This document shows, one piece after another, positions 20,201 through 29,360 of a stretch of 64,000 nt of DNA. The notes beneath the pieces are model-generated. The model saw only the letters and a list, made by a program, of their open reading frames with translations, had not been told where the DNA came from and searched no databases. Position numbers and translations under genes: made by a program. Source of the stretch: Candidatus Minthosoma caballi (GTDB lineage Bacteria; Bacteroidota; Bacteroidia; Bacteroidales; Bacteroidaceae); assembly GCA_018064505.1 (NCBI GenBank), contig JAGHVC010000108.1, positions 1-64,000 of the forward strand. The letters are read 5' to 3'. Each line of letters opens with the position of its first letter. Positions within the stretch are counted from its first letter, which is position 1.

Positions 20201-20289
20201 GTTATGACCCAGAGCCTGATTCTAATGTTATTCAGTTTAACTATCCAAACACTCGTGAGTTCCTCATCGGTTGTGAGATAACATTCTAA
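17257..20289 (+). CDS. SusC/RagA-family TonB-linked outer-membrane transporter
   Basis: This 1010-aa transporter has a signal peptide (MQRRYLVLFSFILVAAVAFAQ), a carboxypeptidase-regulatory-like domain (VTGTVFDEFGDPLPGATVVV), a plug (VDEVVVMGYGSAKKLGSVTGSV and ANGVIVLTSKKG) and a 22-strand-type barrel ending in EITF. It is only distantly like the SusC at 800. The susD partner follows after 69 bp. Because the operon also encodes a cysteine protease and thioredoxin-fold proteins but no glycoside hydrolase, a peptide substrate (as for RagA of Porphyromonas gingivalis) is more likely than a glycan; this is inference. Confidence 0.94.
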   Translation: MQRRYLVLFSFILVAAVAFAQNMRKVTGTVFDEFGDPLPGATVVVKNNTTIGAACDIEGKFSLDIPSNTKLLSVGFVGMQSQDIAPVFGKAMRIVLREDAKLVDEVVVMGYGSAKKLGSVTGSVATVGGEKIENVPTANFTDALQGQVAGLSVLSSSGEPTASATIRLRGVNSLTAGNEPLFILDGAPISNDVFNALNPSDIANVTVLKDAASTAIYGSRAANGVIVLTSKKGKMEQKPTVKISAQYGVANIINSGTKMMNSKQYMKFRELVDPSLATNSEWLEHKNVVTKNGISTNWMDEIYRNNAPTFQLNASLMGGSANTNYYLSLNHMNREGIEPLSKATRESIRFNEDIRVAPMFKVGVDMNLSYNNSQTNPEQNASGIYATNPTVFTRLARPDDAPYYYTVNSDGSINKRGRADFLHYSGTAGSFFNPNWMAEFRTRESKTVHLDGNIYEELSPIPGLKIRAVQALAAYDDKYTALMEPKDAYESPMGDKVDVYGDGSAPYRTESSDRWYQFTSSNTAEYIFNLQNKHNFSVLLGEETIYSKMDGFAASREGLSDPRMLLLTNATEEPTVTHVISETVFNSVFSQASYNYAEKYFLNASIRRDGSSRFSKKHRWSTFWSLGGRWNMMKESFMSPMKSWLNQLDVKASYGTTGNSSIGDYIYMGLASSQGVQYDGNGGLVISQQSIDDLTWESVAQTNLGVEFRVFDRLSVGVDYYYKKTTDMLLSIPYSYTTGFTSGMGNIGSMSNEGIDVSLNLDILRKKDMAWSFYANVNYNSNKVKSLFNGLDEYVIAGTGQKLQVGKSFGEFYLVKRAGIDPRDGSQMWYDADGNLTKNYNEEENSQFTGKNRFAPWSGGFGSTFSWKGLNVSTDLTWALGKYAMNNDRYFFENAQFGQSFNQSESMLNIWTTPGQITDIPAATETIQMDDHVLENASFLRLKRLTIGYNLPKQWIAPTKYISNVNVFVTGRNLLTFTKYTGYDPEPDSNVIQFNYPNTREFLIGCEITF

Positions 20290-20358
20290 CACTATCTTAT
20301 AGCTTGCAACTATAAACTCTAAAACATAAGAACTGATAACACTTAAGAAAAAACATTT

Positions 20359-21864
20359 ATGAAGAAAATATATATAGCACTTACAACGATTTTGTTTACC
20401 TTTGCTTCATGCAGCATGGAACTTACGCCAGAAGGTGAGATTCTTGACGAAGAAGCATTGGAGACAGTTGATGACTATGAGTCTTTCACTAATGGTGTGT
20501 ATGCAATGATGCGTTCAGTTACATCAGGTGATTTCGTTGTTCTTTCCGACATTCAGCTTGACGACTTCCATGCTGTGATAGGTAACGGCAACCGTCGTAT
20601 GGATTTCTACAATGGCTCTTTCAACCCTTCTACAGGCGAGATTGCCTCAATATATGGAGGCTACTATGCCATTATCTCTCAAACAAACTTTTTCCTTGAT
20701 AAAGCAGAGGCGCGTTTGAAGGATAAAAATCTCACCAAAGAGAACCGTGCAAGAATGAACAGATATGTAGGAGCAGTGCGCTTCTTCAGAGCATACTGCT
20801 ACAATTCTCTTGCTGATAAATTCTGTGGATCATATAAGAGAACAGCAGACCTTGATGCTCCAGGAAAGGGACTTTCATTGCAGCTCACATACTCACCAAC
20901 TGCAGACAATACTAAATATCCTGCAAGAAGCAGCATGCGTGCTACATACGCACAGATTCTTTCCGACCTTAATTCTGCTTTGACAGATATCCAAGAGTAT
21001 GAAAAATCAGAGAATGTAGTTCCTGCTCATAATAGCAACTATATTACCTCTGATGCTGTAAAGGCGCTTCTTGCTCGTGTGAGTCTGAACATGGGAGAGG
21101 ATTCTCTGGCGTTTGTATTGGCAAAGGACATTATTGATACTGGTCGTTATCCTCTTGTTGAACGCAATGCATTCAAGAATCTTTGGCTTACAGACAACGG
21201 CACAGAGGTAATATGGCAGGTTCAGGCTGACTACACTTACCATGGTAGTTCTACAGGCACAGCATTTGCTTCAAATACTCAGAATTCAGATTATGTACCA
21301 ACAAATGAGTGCATTTATTTGTTTGATGAGAACGATTCGCGCTGGTCAGCTTGGTTTGAAGAAACTCCAGTAAGCAACAGCGGCGGCACGGCAAGTATGT
21401 ATCGATTCATGAAGTATCCTGGCAATAGTGAATTGTATTCTGGCAACTCAAACTTTGTGAATAAGGCTAAGCCTTTCCGTAGCGCAGAAATGTATCTCAT
21501 TGCAGCCGAAGCAAGCTACAATAGACATGAAGAAGATAATGCGAATTTCTACCTTAATTTGATTAAGGGGAACCGCATTAACCGCTATCGTGGGGTGGAG
21601 CTTGCTGGAGTTGAGCTACTTGCAGAGATTCAAAACGAGCGTCATCGTGAAATGATGGGTGAGGGTTTCCGTATTTCAGACTTGAAACGATGGAACCTTG
21701 GTTTTACTCGTGGCGAGGTGTGGGAGAATTCGGATAATGTAATTGTTTCAAACTATAAACATCTTCATTATGATGCTGATGACTATCGTTTGGTTTGGCC
21801 AATCCCTCAGCATGAGATTGATGCAAACCCTCAGATTAAGGGTCAGCAGAATTCTGGGTATTAA
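20359..21864 (+). CDS. SusD/RagB-family nutrient-binding lipoprotein
   Basis: This 501-aa lipoprotein has a lipobox (FTFASC, Cys18) and the SusD helical body. Visible SusD signatures are the N-terminal YVGAVRFFRAYCYNSLADKF segment and the C-terminal IQNERHREMMGEGFRISDLKRW followed by RLVWPIPQHEIDANPQI. It pairs with the transporter 69 bp upstream and lies 19 bp before a Calx-beta-like lipoprotein. The usual length (about 500 aa) is that of RagB-type proteins. Substrate is not readable; the operon context points to peptides. Confidence 0.93.
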   Translation: MKKIYIALTTILFTFASCSMELTPEGEILDEEALETVDDYESFTNGVYAMMRSVTSGDFVVLSDIQLDDFHAVIGNGNRRMDFYNGSFNPSTGEIASIYGGYYAIISQTNFFLDKAEARLKDKNLTKENRARMNRYVGAVRFFRAYCYNSLADKFCGSYKRTADLDAPGKGLSLQLTYSPTADNTKYPARSSMRATYAQILSDLNSALTDIQEYEKSENVVPAHNSNYITSDAVKALLARVSLNMGEDSLAFVLAKDIIDTGRYPLVERNAFKNLWLTDNGTEVIWQVQADYTYHGSSTGTAFASNTQNSDYVPTNECIYLFDENDSRWSAWFEETPVSNSGGTASMYRFMKYPGNSELYSGNSNFVNKAKPFRSAEMYLIAAEASYNRHEEDNANFYLNLIKGNRINRYRGVELAGVELLAEIQNERHREMMGEGFRISDLKRWNLGFTRGEVWENSDNVIVSNYKHLHYDADDYRLVWPIPQHEIDANPQIKGQQNSGY

Positions 21865-21883
21865 TCAGTAACAGTAAATTATT

Positions 21884-22861
21884 ATGTGTTTGAACAAAAA
21901 TTTCTTTACAATACTGCTTTTCTTCGCATTTTGTGCTTCAAGTATTCTTTTGTCGTCATGCTCAGATGATGACAATATCAATACTGCTACTGCGACAGTG
22001 AGCATGGGTGAATCAACATACAGCATAAAGGAAAACAAAGGAATATTCACTATCCCTGTGCTGGTTTCTGGAGAACAGAATGGTGATATTAAGGTTGAAG
22101 TTGCAGTGGCAGCAGAAGGCCAGAATTGCGTTGAGAATAAGCACTTCATCGTGACTTCTAACAATGTTGTAATCCCTTCATCCAAGAAGTCTGTAAACAT
22201 AGAAATCAAGGCTGTTGATGATCGTGTAATCAATGAAGACCGTAAGTTCAAGGTTACAATTGTAAAAGCAGAAGGAGCTTCTATAAGTGAGCAGAACAAA
22301 TCTACCCTAGTGACGCTCATGGATAATGACGACATTCCATACGAACGAATGGCTGGCAAATGGACCGTTGTTGCTTATGTTGAGGATCCTACATCAACAG
22401 ACAACCCAGAAACCACAACTTGGGAGACAGAGATTACTTCGGTTGACGAAGGTGAAGAAGGTTATGGAGTAGATCTCTTTATGTCTCCTTGGGTTCAGGC
22501 AGACTACACTATGCTGTCACATGGAATGCGTTTTGCTTACAATGCATCATCTGAAACAGCGACAGTTACACTCCCACTGGGAACGACAATGGCAGAAGGT
22601 TTGGACTTCGGAAAGGATGATCTTGGGAATGACTTCTCCGTTTCATCTGTCGTTTCTGCAACAATCGGAATGTCAATTGTAACTTCTGGTCAAGTAGTGG
22701 GCGAAGTTAATTCCGACTTTACTCGCATTGTGTTCAGCATGCCAATTGCTGGTATGATTTACAACGAAAATGGTCAGACTATGCAGAGTGTTGTGGGTAG
22801 CGCTACATTCTTCTCTCCTATGTTCATTTATTATAAAATGGAACTTACTTTGAACGAGTAG
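21884..22861 (+). CDS. Calx-beta-like surface lipoprotein
   Basis: This 325-aa lipoprotein has a signal peptide with lipobox LLSSC (Cys26) followed by an SDDD stretch, a feature linked to surface export of Bacteroidetes lipoproteins. Residues of about 35-145 resemble a Calx-beta module (YSIKENKGIFTIPVLVSG, NIEIKAVDDRVINEDRKFKVTI, VTLMDND). The C-terminal half (GKWTVVAYVE onward) is beta-rich and unrecognised. It occupies the place behind susD where surface-binding SusE/SusF-type proteins usually sit, so a substrate-binding role is inferred. A protease gene follows after 68 bp. Confidence 0.7.
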   Translation: MCLNKNFFTILLFFAFCASSILLSSCSDDDNINTATATVSMGESTYSIKENKGIFTIPVLVSGEQNGDIKVEVAVAAEGQNCVENKHFIVTSNNVVIPSSKKSVNIEIKAVDDRVINEDRKFKVTIVKAEGASISEQNKSTLVTLMDNDDIPYERMAGKWTVVAYVEDPTSTDNPETTTWETEITSVDEGEEGYGVDLFMSPWVQADYTMLSHGMRFAYNASSETATVTLPLGTTMAEGLDFGKDDLGNDFSVSSVVSATIGMSIVTSGQVVGEVNSDFTRIVFSMPIAGMIYNENGQTMQSVVGSATFFSPMFIYYKMELTLNE

Positions 22862-22929
22862 CTTCTAGAGCCCCAATCACATTATTCTATAGAATATTAA
22901 CGAGATAATAATAAGGATATACATATAAA

Positions 22930-24957
22930 ATGAAAAGAACAATATCATCCCTTGCGTTTCTTGCTGCTACATTGTTAGCATCGGCTGCACCTCGCTCTGC
23001 AGCAGAAGCGCTAAAGATTGCTCAGCAGTTTGTCGCTCAGACTCCTGCAATGAGTTCTGTCAGCAACATGCAAATGACACTCTCCCCTTCAATCACAGCG
23101 CATGTGAAGTCAATGGGAGGAGTTGAACCTGTACCATCATATTTCGCCGTGAACATTGAAGGTGAAAATGGTTTTGTTATTGTGTCTGGCGATGATCGTT
23201 TCCACCCAGTTTTAGGCTATTCTACAAATGGCTCTTTCAGCGAGGAAACTCTTCCTGACGGGCTTGCATATTGGCTCGGTTCTCTGGCAAATGAGATGGA
23301 AGCAGCAATTGCAAACGGCTATGAGGGCAGTTCAGAGGCAGCAAGACGCAAGGCGTCAAGCGCTTATTCTCAGTCTGTTGCGCCTCTTGTGAAAACAACA
23401 TGGAATCAGAATTCTCCTTACAATAATAAAATTCCTACTTACATGACAGGCTGTGTAGCAACTGGAACAGCACAGATTATGAAGTATTGGAACTATCCAG
23501 AGAAGGGTAAAGGCACTCATACGCATTCAATGTCTCGTTTCCAGAGTCATTTCGCGGATTTCTCTGCCACGACCTATAATTGGGCAAGCATGAAAGCTGC
23601 GTATGGCAGCAAATATGATACAAAGGAGCAAGTGGATGCTGTAGCAACGCTGATGTATCATGTTGGTATTGCAACAGATATGGAATGGGGAAGTGAGTCG
23701 AGCGGCACTCCAAACATCAATTCTGCTTATGCGCTGATTAATTACTTTGGATATAATAAGAATTTGTATGTAGAAAGTCGCGATCAGATGAGTCTCGGTG
23801 CTTGGAAGGCCGTGGTGATAGACCAATTGCAGAAAGGCAATCCTCTTTGCTATGCAGGTTTTGATGGTGAAAAGACTTCTGGTCATTTCTTTATCCTTGA
23901 TGGATATGATGCTTTAACTGGAAAGTATCACTTCAATTGGGGCTGGGGAGGCTTATGTGATGGATATTATGCCATTACAGCTCTTGAGCCTGGCGAAGGC
24001 GGCATTGGTGCAGGAGCAGGAAACTACAGTTATGAGCAGCAGATGTTTGTAGATGTTCAGCCAACAGAAACAGGCATGCATGTTGCTAGAATTGACGCAG
24101 ATGCTGTCGAGCCTATGGCCAAGGAGTGCCAAAAGCGTTCGATTGTATTTAACACTCATCACTTGCAGAATAACACTCCTGTTTTTAAGGGAAAGTTAGG
24201 CTTAGCACTCTATAATACAGACGGTTCATTTGCTTATTTTGTGACAAATGCAGTGTATGATAGTTTCTTCCCTGGACAGCTTCCTATGGGCTATAGTTTT
24301 ACTACAGATTGTGAATTCTCATTTGATGCGTCAGGTGTGGAAAACGGTACTTATTCTGTTTGCCTTGCCACAGCTCTTGATGATAATCCTGGCAATTATT
24401 TCCCAGTTCGTGCTATGTATGGAAAGCCTACCTATTATAAAATGGAGGTTTCTGGGAACAAGGTTACATTTACTGACTTGAAGTCCGACTATTTCATTGA
24501 TGACACTGCAGCTCCTGCCATTGTCAGCAGAGATGCAAATGCATATCAGAATGTGGATAATAAGTTCCAGATCAAGGTTAAGAATTCTGGCACAACAGAG
24601 TTTTATGATGAAGTCGGTGTGTGTATCCAGAAAGGTGACCGAGATGGAAGCCGTCAGTATATAACAATGCCTTGCTCGCTTGCTCCAGGCGAAGAGAAAA
24701 CGCTCATAATTTCTGGCAAAGTTCTGCGTGATCCAGGTTCTTATACTCTTGTTACTTGCTATGGTGATAATGGTGACTACACTGTTCTCTCTCAGAAAGT
24801 ATCAATTACAGTTAAGGATGAAGCAAGCAGCATTTCTGCCGTGGCAGCACCAGCATCAGATGCAATTTACACTATCACAGGCATTCGTGTTCAGAACGAA
24901 GCTCAGTTGAGAGAGGGCATATACATCAAGAATGGCAAGAAGATATATATAAAGTAA
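22930..24957 (+). CDS. C10-family (streptopain-like) secreted cysteine protease with T9SS-type tail
   Basis: This 675-aa protein has a signal peptide. A propeptide (YFAVNIEGENGFVIVSGDDR) follows, and then the C10 peptidase domain at about 150-380. The catalytic Cys175 sits in TGCVATGTAQIMKYW and the catalytic His319 in SGHFFILDGYD; the FNWGWGG motif completes the family signature. Beta-sandwich modules and a type IX tail (YTITGIRVQN, GIYIKNGKKIYIK) follow. C10 proteases include streptopain (SpeB) and interpain A of Prevotella intermedia; they are made as zymogens and need a reduced active-site Cys. The thioredoxin gene starts 23 bp downstream, which fits a reducing partner. Likely cell-surface or secreted. 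Confidence 0.93.
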   Translation: MKRTISSLAFLAATLLASAAPRSAAEALKIAQQFVAQTPAMSSVSNMQMTLSPSITAHVKSMGGVEPVPSYFAVNIEGENGFVIVSGDDRFHPVLGYSTNGSFSEETLPDGLAYWLGSLANEMEAAIANGYEGSSEAARRKASSAYSQSVAPLVKTTWNQNSPYNNKIPTYMTGCVATGTAQIMKYWNYPEKGKGTHTHSMSRFQSHFADFSATTYNWASMKAAYGSKYDTKEQVDAVATLMYHVGIATDMEWGSESSGTPNINSAYALINYFGYNKNLYVESRDQMSLGAWKAVVIDQLQKGNPLCYAGFDGEKTSGHFFILDGYDALTGKYHFNWGWGGLCDGYYAITALEPGEGGIGAGAGNYSYEQQMFVDVQPTETGMHVARIDADAVEPMAKECQKRSIVFNTHHLQNNTPVFKGKLGLALYNTDGSFAYFVTNAVYDSFFPGQLPMGYSFTTDCEFSFDASGVENGTYSVCLATALDDNPGNYFPVRAMYGKPTYYKMEVSGNKVTFTDLKSDYFIDDTAAPAIVSRDANAYQNVDNKFQIKVKNSGTTEFYDEVGVCIQKGDRDGSRQYITMPCSLAPGEEKTLIISGKVLRDPGSYTLVTCYGDNGDYTVLSQKVSITVKDEASSISAVAAPASDAIYTITGIRVQNEAQLREGIYIKNGKKIYIK

Positions 24958-24980
24958 AAAGGACAAATAACCAAAAAGAT

Positions 24981-25472
24981 ATGAAAAGACTGTTTTCTGC
25001 AGTGTTGTTGACAATTATGTGCTTAGCTGCATATGCTCAACTTCCTTCTGTTCAGGTGAAGAACATCCAGGGCAAGACAATAGATACAGCTACCCTCAGT
25101 AATGATGGAAAACCTTTTGCAATATGTTTTTTCGCATCATGGTGTAAGCCATGTAACCGTGAGCTGAAGGCAATTCATGAAGTTTATGAGGATTGGGTTG
25201 ACGAGACAGGCATGAAGATTTATGCTATCTCTATCGATCAAGGACAAAACTCTCAGAAAGTCAAGCCAATGGTTGATGCTGAAGGTTGGGAGTATGATGT
25301 GCTTCTTGATCCAAACAGCGACTTCCTTCATGCTCTTGGCATTCAGATGATTCCTCACACCATCATTGTGGATGGCAATGGCAAAATTGCTGAGCAGCAC
25401 AGTGGCTATCAGGAAGGTGGTGAGGTGCAGATTATCAATGATATCCGCAAGCTCATTGCTGATAAGAAATAA
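24981..25472 (+). CDS. exported TlpA/ResA-like thioredoxin-fold protein
   Basis: This 163-aa protein has a signal peptide (MKRLFSAVLLTIMCLAAYAQ) and one thioredoxin domain. The active-site motif is FFASWCKPCNREL, with Cys55 and Cys58, and the cis-Pro loop is QMIPHTIIVDGNGKI. There is no lipobox, so it is probably periplasmic or secreted. TlpA-like proteins usually reduce or isomerise disulfides. It lies 23 bp after the cysteine protease and 22 bp before a large protein that itself has an Omp28-like CxxC domain, so a thiol role within this surface system is inferred. Confidence 0.88.
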   Translation: MKRLFSAVLLTIMCLAAYAQLPSVQVKNIQGKTIDTATLSNDGKPFAICFFASWCKPCNRELKAIHEVYEDWVDETGMKIYAISIDQGQNSQKVKPMVDAEGWEYDVLLDPNSDFLHALGIQMIPHTIIVDGNGKIAEQHSGYQEGGEVQIINDIRKLIADKK

Positions 25473-25494
25473 GAACTAACTTACTTATATTTAT

Positions 25495-28400
25495 ATGAAT
25501 AGAATAGTAACAAGAATTGTGTTTGTGCTTGCATCATTGGCGTTTGCTCTCGGAGCGAGTGCTCAATCTGCAAACTACAAGATACATAAGTACGACTCTA
25601 ATGATGGCGGTATTCTTATGGATATCACCCCAAATGGCAAATGGGGAATTATCACATTGGGAACTTCTGCTGGAGGAGGAACAGCTACACCAAAGCTCTA
25701 CAATGTTGATACAGAAGAAGTAATATCTGTAGAATATCAGAATCGTACTTTCAATATTGGCGCAGTCAGCGATGATGGCAATATTGTGGTAGGTTCATTC
25801 CTCGGTCGTCCAGCAGCTCTCAATCGTGCTAAGAATGAGATAACCATCTTCCCTCTTCGTCCTCTTTGGCAAAATGGATCTTTGACAGCAGTCACTCCAG
25901 ACGGAAAGTGGGCAGTAGGCGGCTACAATGGCTATAATGGTCAGATTGCAGGCGATGATGAACTAAATCATGACTACTATTACTCGCCACTTTATGTAAA
26001 TATTGAAACTGGTGACACTATTGCTACGCCAAACCTTCCAAAAAAGGATATGGCACATCTTGACCAGCATGCAATGACATTCACCAACATCACAGCCGAC
26101 GGACGATACATTATCGGTCAGATGAGTTGGTACATCATGCAGCCGCAGTCAGGATTTGTGTTCATCTATGACACAACAGCTAAGAGCTATGAGGCTTTGG
26201 GATACATCGAGCATGACAATAGTGATTGGGAGCCAAAGTTCCCAAATATGCATCACATCGAAGGCACAACATTGAGCCCTGACGGTCATTGGCTTGCGGG
26301 CTTGGCTTATATGTCTAAAACTCAGGATGGTAACAGCTTCAATCAAGAGTATGGAGTGCCATTTCTCTATGACATGAAGACTAAGGACCTCACTGTTTAT
26401 GACGAGGTTGAGTCAAACAACATCACTGTCGGAGCAGTTGATAACGCTGGAACTATCTTTGGCAATCCAGACACAGGCAGCCCTCTTCGTGACTTCCGTG
26501 TCCTCTATCAAGGCAAGTATTGGATTACTCTTGCTCAGATTTGCAAACAGCAGTATGGCTTCTCATTCACAGAGAAAACTGGTTATGAGCGCACCGGAAC
26601 TGTTTCATCCGTCAGTGGAGATGGCAGCCGCGTAGTTTGTTTCCCTGACCCACTTGGTGAAAGCTATTGCTTTGACTTTGGTAAGTCAGTAGAGGAAGTG
26701 TGCGATGGTATCGATTTGCTTGACAATTATAGCATTACTCCTGCATCAGGTTCAGTTTTCTCACAGATTTCTACAATAGAGATTAACTTTGGCCGCCATG
26801 TTCAGGTGTTAGGAACAGGCAAGAATGTACATCTTTATAAAGAAGATGGCACAAAAGTGGCTGATGGCCTTACTGCTGGCAATCAAGGACTTTCCCTCAA
26901 GACAGGTTCAAAGACTACTGTGAATGCTGTGTTCCGCACACGCGCTCTTGAAGAAGGAGTTAAGTATTATGTCTCTGTAGATGCAGGAGCAATTTCGGTA
27001 GGCAATGACGAAACTCGTATCAACAAAGAGATTCGTGTCAACTATGTTGGCCGCAAGAACGGACCTGTTGAATTTGTGAAGTCTTTGCCTGAGAATCATG
27101 CAAAGATACGCCAGATAGATGCATCTGCAGCATACATTCTTCTCACTTTCGATTGTCCTGTAAAGGTAACAGAAAATGGTTCGGCATACATTGAGCGTGT
27201 GGCAGATGGATCACGCATGGCTACACTTACTATCAATGAAGGCAACACAGAAGAGACTAAGAATCAGTTGCTTCTCTATCCTACAGCGGCAGTCTATCTT
27301 CACGATGGCCTTGAATATAAGGTAGTGCTCGAGGCAGGATCAGTATCTGATTATGCAGGCTCAGCTGTCAGCTTGAATGAGAAGATAGAGTTACAGTATC
27401 ACGGCACTTACCTTAGAGAAGTGACGACAGATGCAGTTATCTTCGGAGACGACTTCAGCGATCCTGCAACAAGCTTTGCAACATGGCTCCGTTTCGAAGG
27501 TGACCACCACACTCCATTGGCATCAATGCAGAACTGGCAGTTTGACGCCGACAATATGCCATGGCAATTCGGATTGGCAGACGACGATACATATTCAAAC
27601 ATGTATGCGGCTTCTCACTCTCTTTATGCTCCTTCAGCTCAGAGTGACGACTGGATGATGACTCCGCAGCTCATGATTCCGGACGACGGAAAAGCAACTC
27701 TTGAGTTTGACGCTCAGAACTACATGGCTAATAAGAATGATGTGTTGAAGCTCTATGTGTTTGAGGAAGATTTCGAGATTCCTGTTCTCAACAGCGCATG
27801 GATGGAAGATGTGAGGGAAAAGTCAGTTCTTCTCGATGAAGTCACTCTCACATCTGGCGAATCCCAGGAGAAAACAGAAGGCGAGTGGACACATTATAAA
27901 TATGATTTGTCTAAATGGGCTGGCAAGAACATTTACATTGCTTTTGTCAATCAGAACAACAACCAGAGCGCAATTTTCGTTGACAATGTTTATGTGCAGC
28001 GTGAGGTTTTCTACAGCATTGTGTTCCGCAATGTAGAAAGTGTTGTTAATCAAAGCAGTATAGCCGTTTCAGGAGCTCTGCAAGTTCTTACAGCAGAAAC
28101 CGTGAACAGCATCAGCCTTACTCTGAAAGATGCTTCAGGAGCTGAAGTGTCTAAGGTTGAATGGCCAATCTCAGGTAATGTGAATGGTAGAGAAATCCCA
28201 TTTGCATTCGACAAAGAGCTTCCATTGAAGTTTGGCGCTGCGAACAAGTATTCTGTTGATATTCAGATTGGTGACAAGAAAGATACTTATAATAGTGAAA
28301 TAGTAAACCTTTCTTTCGAACCTGTAAAGCGCGTTGTGCTTGAAGAGATGACAGGTATTGACTGTCCAAACTGCCCTCAAGGCATTCTCACAATAGAGAA

Positions 28401-29265
28401 ATGTGAAAAGGCATTTGGCGATCAGTTCATCCCAATCTCAATTCACACATACGATGGCGACCCATACATGGGCAACATGCAAGGCTACTCAACATTCCTT
28501 GGGCTCAATGGTGCTCCATCAGCTCGTATCAATCGTGTGAAGGGAATATACTATCCAATGGGTTCAGTTGGCTCTGACTATTTCGATACCAACCCAGCAT
28601 CTCCAGTTTGGTATGATATCGTAGCTCAACAGCTTAGCGTACCTGCTCTTGCCGACATCACTCTCAAGGCAGTGCAGAGCGAAGACGGACAGACAATCAA
28701 CTACGAGGCAGGTCTTCGCTATGCTATCAGTGCTGAGAATCAGGATGTTTCGCTCCTTCTTGTCGTTCTTGAAGATGGCCTCAAGAACTATCAGGCAAAC
28801 AATCTTGGCTCTCTCACTAATTCCATCTTTGGAGAATGGGGCTTAGGAGGTCTTAATTCAGGTGCTTACGCATATCCAGTCATGCACAACGATGTTGCTC
28901 GTTTATTAGTTGGCCAGACAATGAGTGGCACAAAGGGCCTTTTCCCAGCAGCAATAGAAGCAGGCAAGACCTATACTGCAGAACTCTCAAGCACTTACCC
29001 TAAGGCGATTGAGGATGTTCACAATGCATCTGTAGTTGCAATGCTCATCGATTCGCAATCAGGAGAAGTGATAAATGCTGTCAAGACAAAGGTTACGCCA
29101 AACTCAACTGCTATTGCAGAACTCGCTCAGCCATCCGCATCTTCAGTTGCTGATGTTTACTCACTTTCTGGAGTCCTTGTTCGCAAGAGCCTTCCTCAAT
29201 CTGAGCTTAAATCTCTCCCGGCAGGTATTTATCTCCATGGCGGCAAGAAGATAATCGTGCGATAA
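25495..29265 (+). CDS. large secreted multidomain protein: propeller-like, SbsA Ig-like, anchor-J and Omp28-like domains plus T9SS-type tail
   Basis: This 1256-aa exported protein ends the operon. After a signal peptide (ending GASAQ), a propeller-like region covers about residues 25-400 (ITPNGKWGIITLG, VTPDGKWAVGGYN, LSPDGHWLAGLAY). Two SbsA/Big_5-like modules follow near 415-630. A choice-of-anchor-J module at about 640-850 includes QSDDWMMTPQLMIPDDGKATL and QSAIFVDNVYVQ. An Omp28-like thioredoxin-fold domain starts near 943 (VVLEEMTGIDCPNCPQG, Cys957 and Cys960). The type IX tail is YSLSGVLVRK and GIYLHGGKKIIVR. Combining these modules in one chain is unusual. A strong terminator follows. 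Function unknown; it looks like a surface scaffold with a possibly redox-active head. Confidence 0.8.
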   Translation: MNRIVTRIVFVLASLAFALGASAQSANYKIHKYDSNDGGILMDITPNGKWGIITLGTSAGGGTATPKLYNVDTEEVISVEYQNRTFNIGAVSDDGNIVVGSFLGRPAALNRAKNEITIFPLRPLWQNGSLTAVTPDGKWAVGGYNGYNGQIAGDDELNHDYYYSPLYVNIETGDTIATPNLPKKDMAHLDQHAMTFTNITADGRYIIGQMSWYIMQPQSGFVFIYDTTAKSYEALGYIEHDNSDWEPKFPNMHHIEGTTLSPDGHWLAGLAYMSKTQDGNSFNQEYGVPFLYDMKTKDLTVYDEVESNNITVGAVDNAGTIFGNPDTGSPLRDFRVLYQGKYWITLAQICKQQYGFSFTEKTGYERTGTVSSVSGDGSRVVCFPDPLGESYCFDFGKSVEEVCDGIDLLDNYSITPASGSVFSQISTIEINFGRHVQVLGTGKNVHLYKEDGTKVADGLTAGNQGLSLKTGSKTTVNAVFRTRALEEGVKYYVSVDAGAISVGNDETRINKEIRVNYVGRKNGPVEFVKSLPENHAKIRQIDASAAYILLTFDCPVKVTENGSAYIERVADGSRMATLTINEGNTEETKNQLLLYPTAAVYLHDGLEYKVVLEAGSVSDYAGSAVSLNEKIELQYHGTYLREVTTDAVIFGDDFSDPATSFATWLRFEGDHHTPLASMQNWQFDADNMPWQFGLADDDTYSNMYAASHSLYAPSAQSDDWMMTPQLMIPDDGKATLEFDAQNYMANKNDVLKLYVFEEDFEIPVLNSAWMEDVREKSVLLDEVTLTSGESQEKTEGEWTHYKYDLSKWAGKNIYIAFVNQNNNQSAIFVDNVYVQREVFYSIVFRNVESVVNQSSIAVSGALQVLTAETVNSISLTLKDASGAEVSKVEWPISGNVNGREIPFAFDKELPLKFGAANKYSVDIQIGDKKDTYNSEIVNLSFEPVKRVVLEEMTGIDCPNCPQGILTIEKCEKAFGDQFIPISIHTYDGDPYMGNMQGYSTFLGLNGAPSARINRVKGIYYPMGSVGSDYFDTNPASPVWYDIVAQQLSVPALADITLKAVQSEDGQTINYEAGLRYAISAENQDVSLLLVVLEDGLKNYQANNLGSLTNSIFGEWGLGGLNSGAYAYPVMHNDVARLLVGQTMSGTKGLFPAAIEAGKTYTAELSSTYPKAIEDVHNASVVAMLIDSQSGEVINAVKTKVTPNSTAIAELAQPSASSVADVYSLSGVLVRKSLPQSELKSLPAGIYLHGGKKIIVR

Positions 29266-29311
29266 AAACTCACATTTGAGTAATGTAAACAAACATAACA
29301 TTCCTTTATCT

Positions 29312-29352
29312 AATGGCAAGCGTTCAAGATGTGAATGCTTGCCATTTTTTTG
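29312..29352 (+). terminator. rho-independent terminator ending the 11-gene operon
   Basis: ATGGCAAGC (29313-29321) pairs with GCTTGCCAT (29337-29345). TTCA/TGAA extends the stem inward, and a T7 run follows. It closes the plus-strand operon begun at 9200. Confidence 0.85.
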
Positions 29353-29360
29353 TTCAGCGT

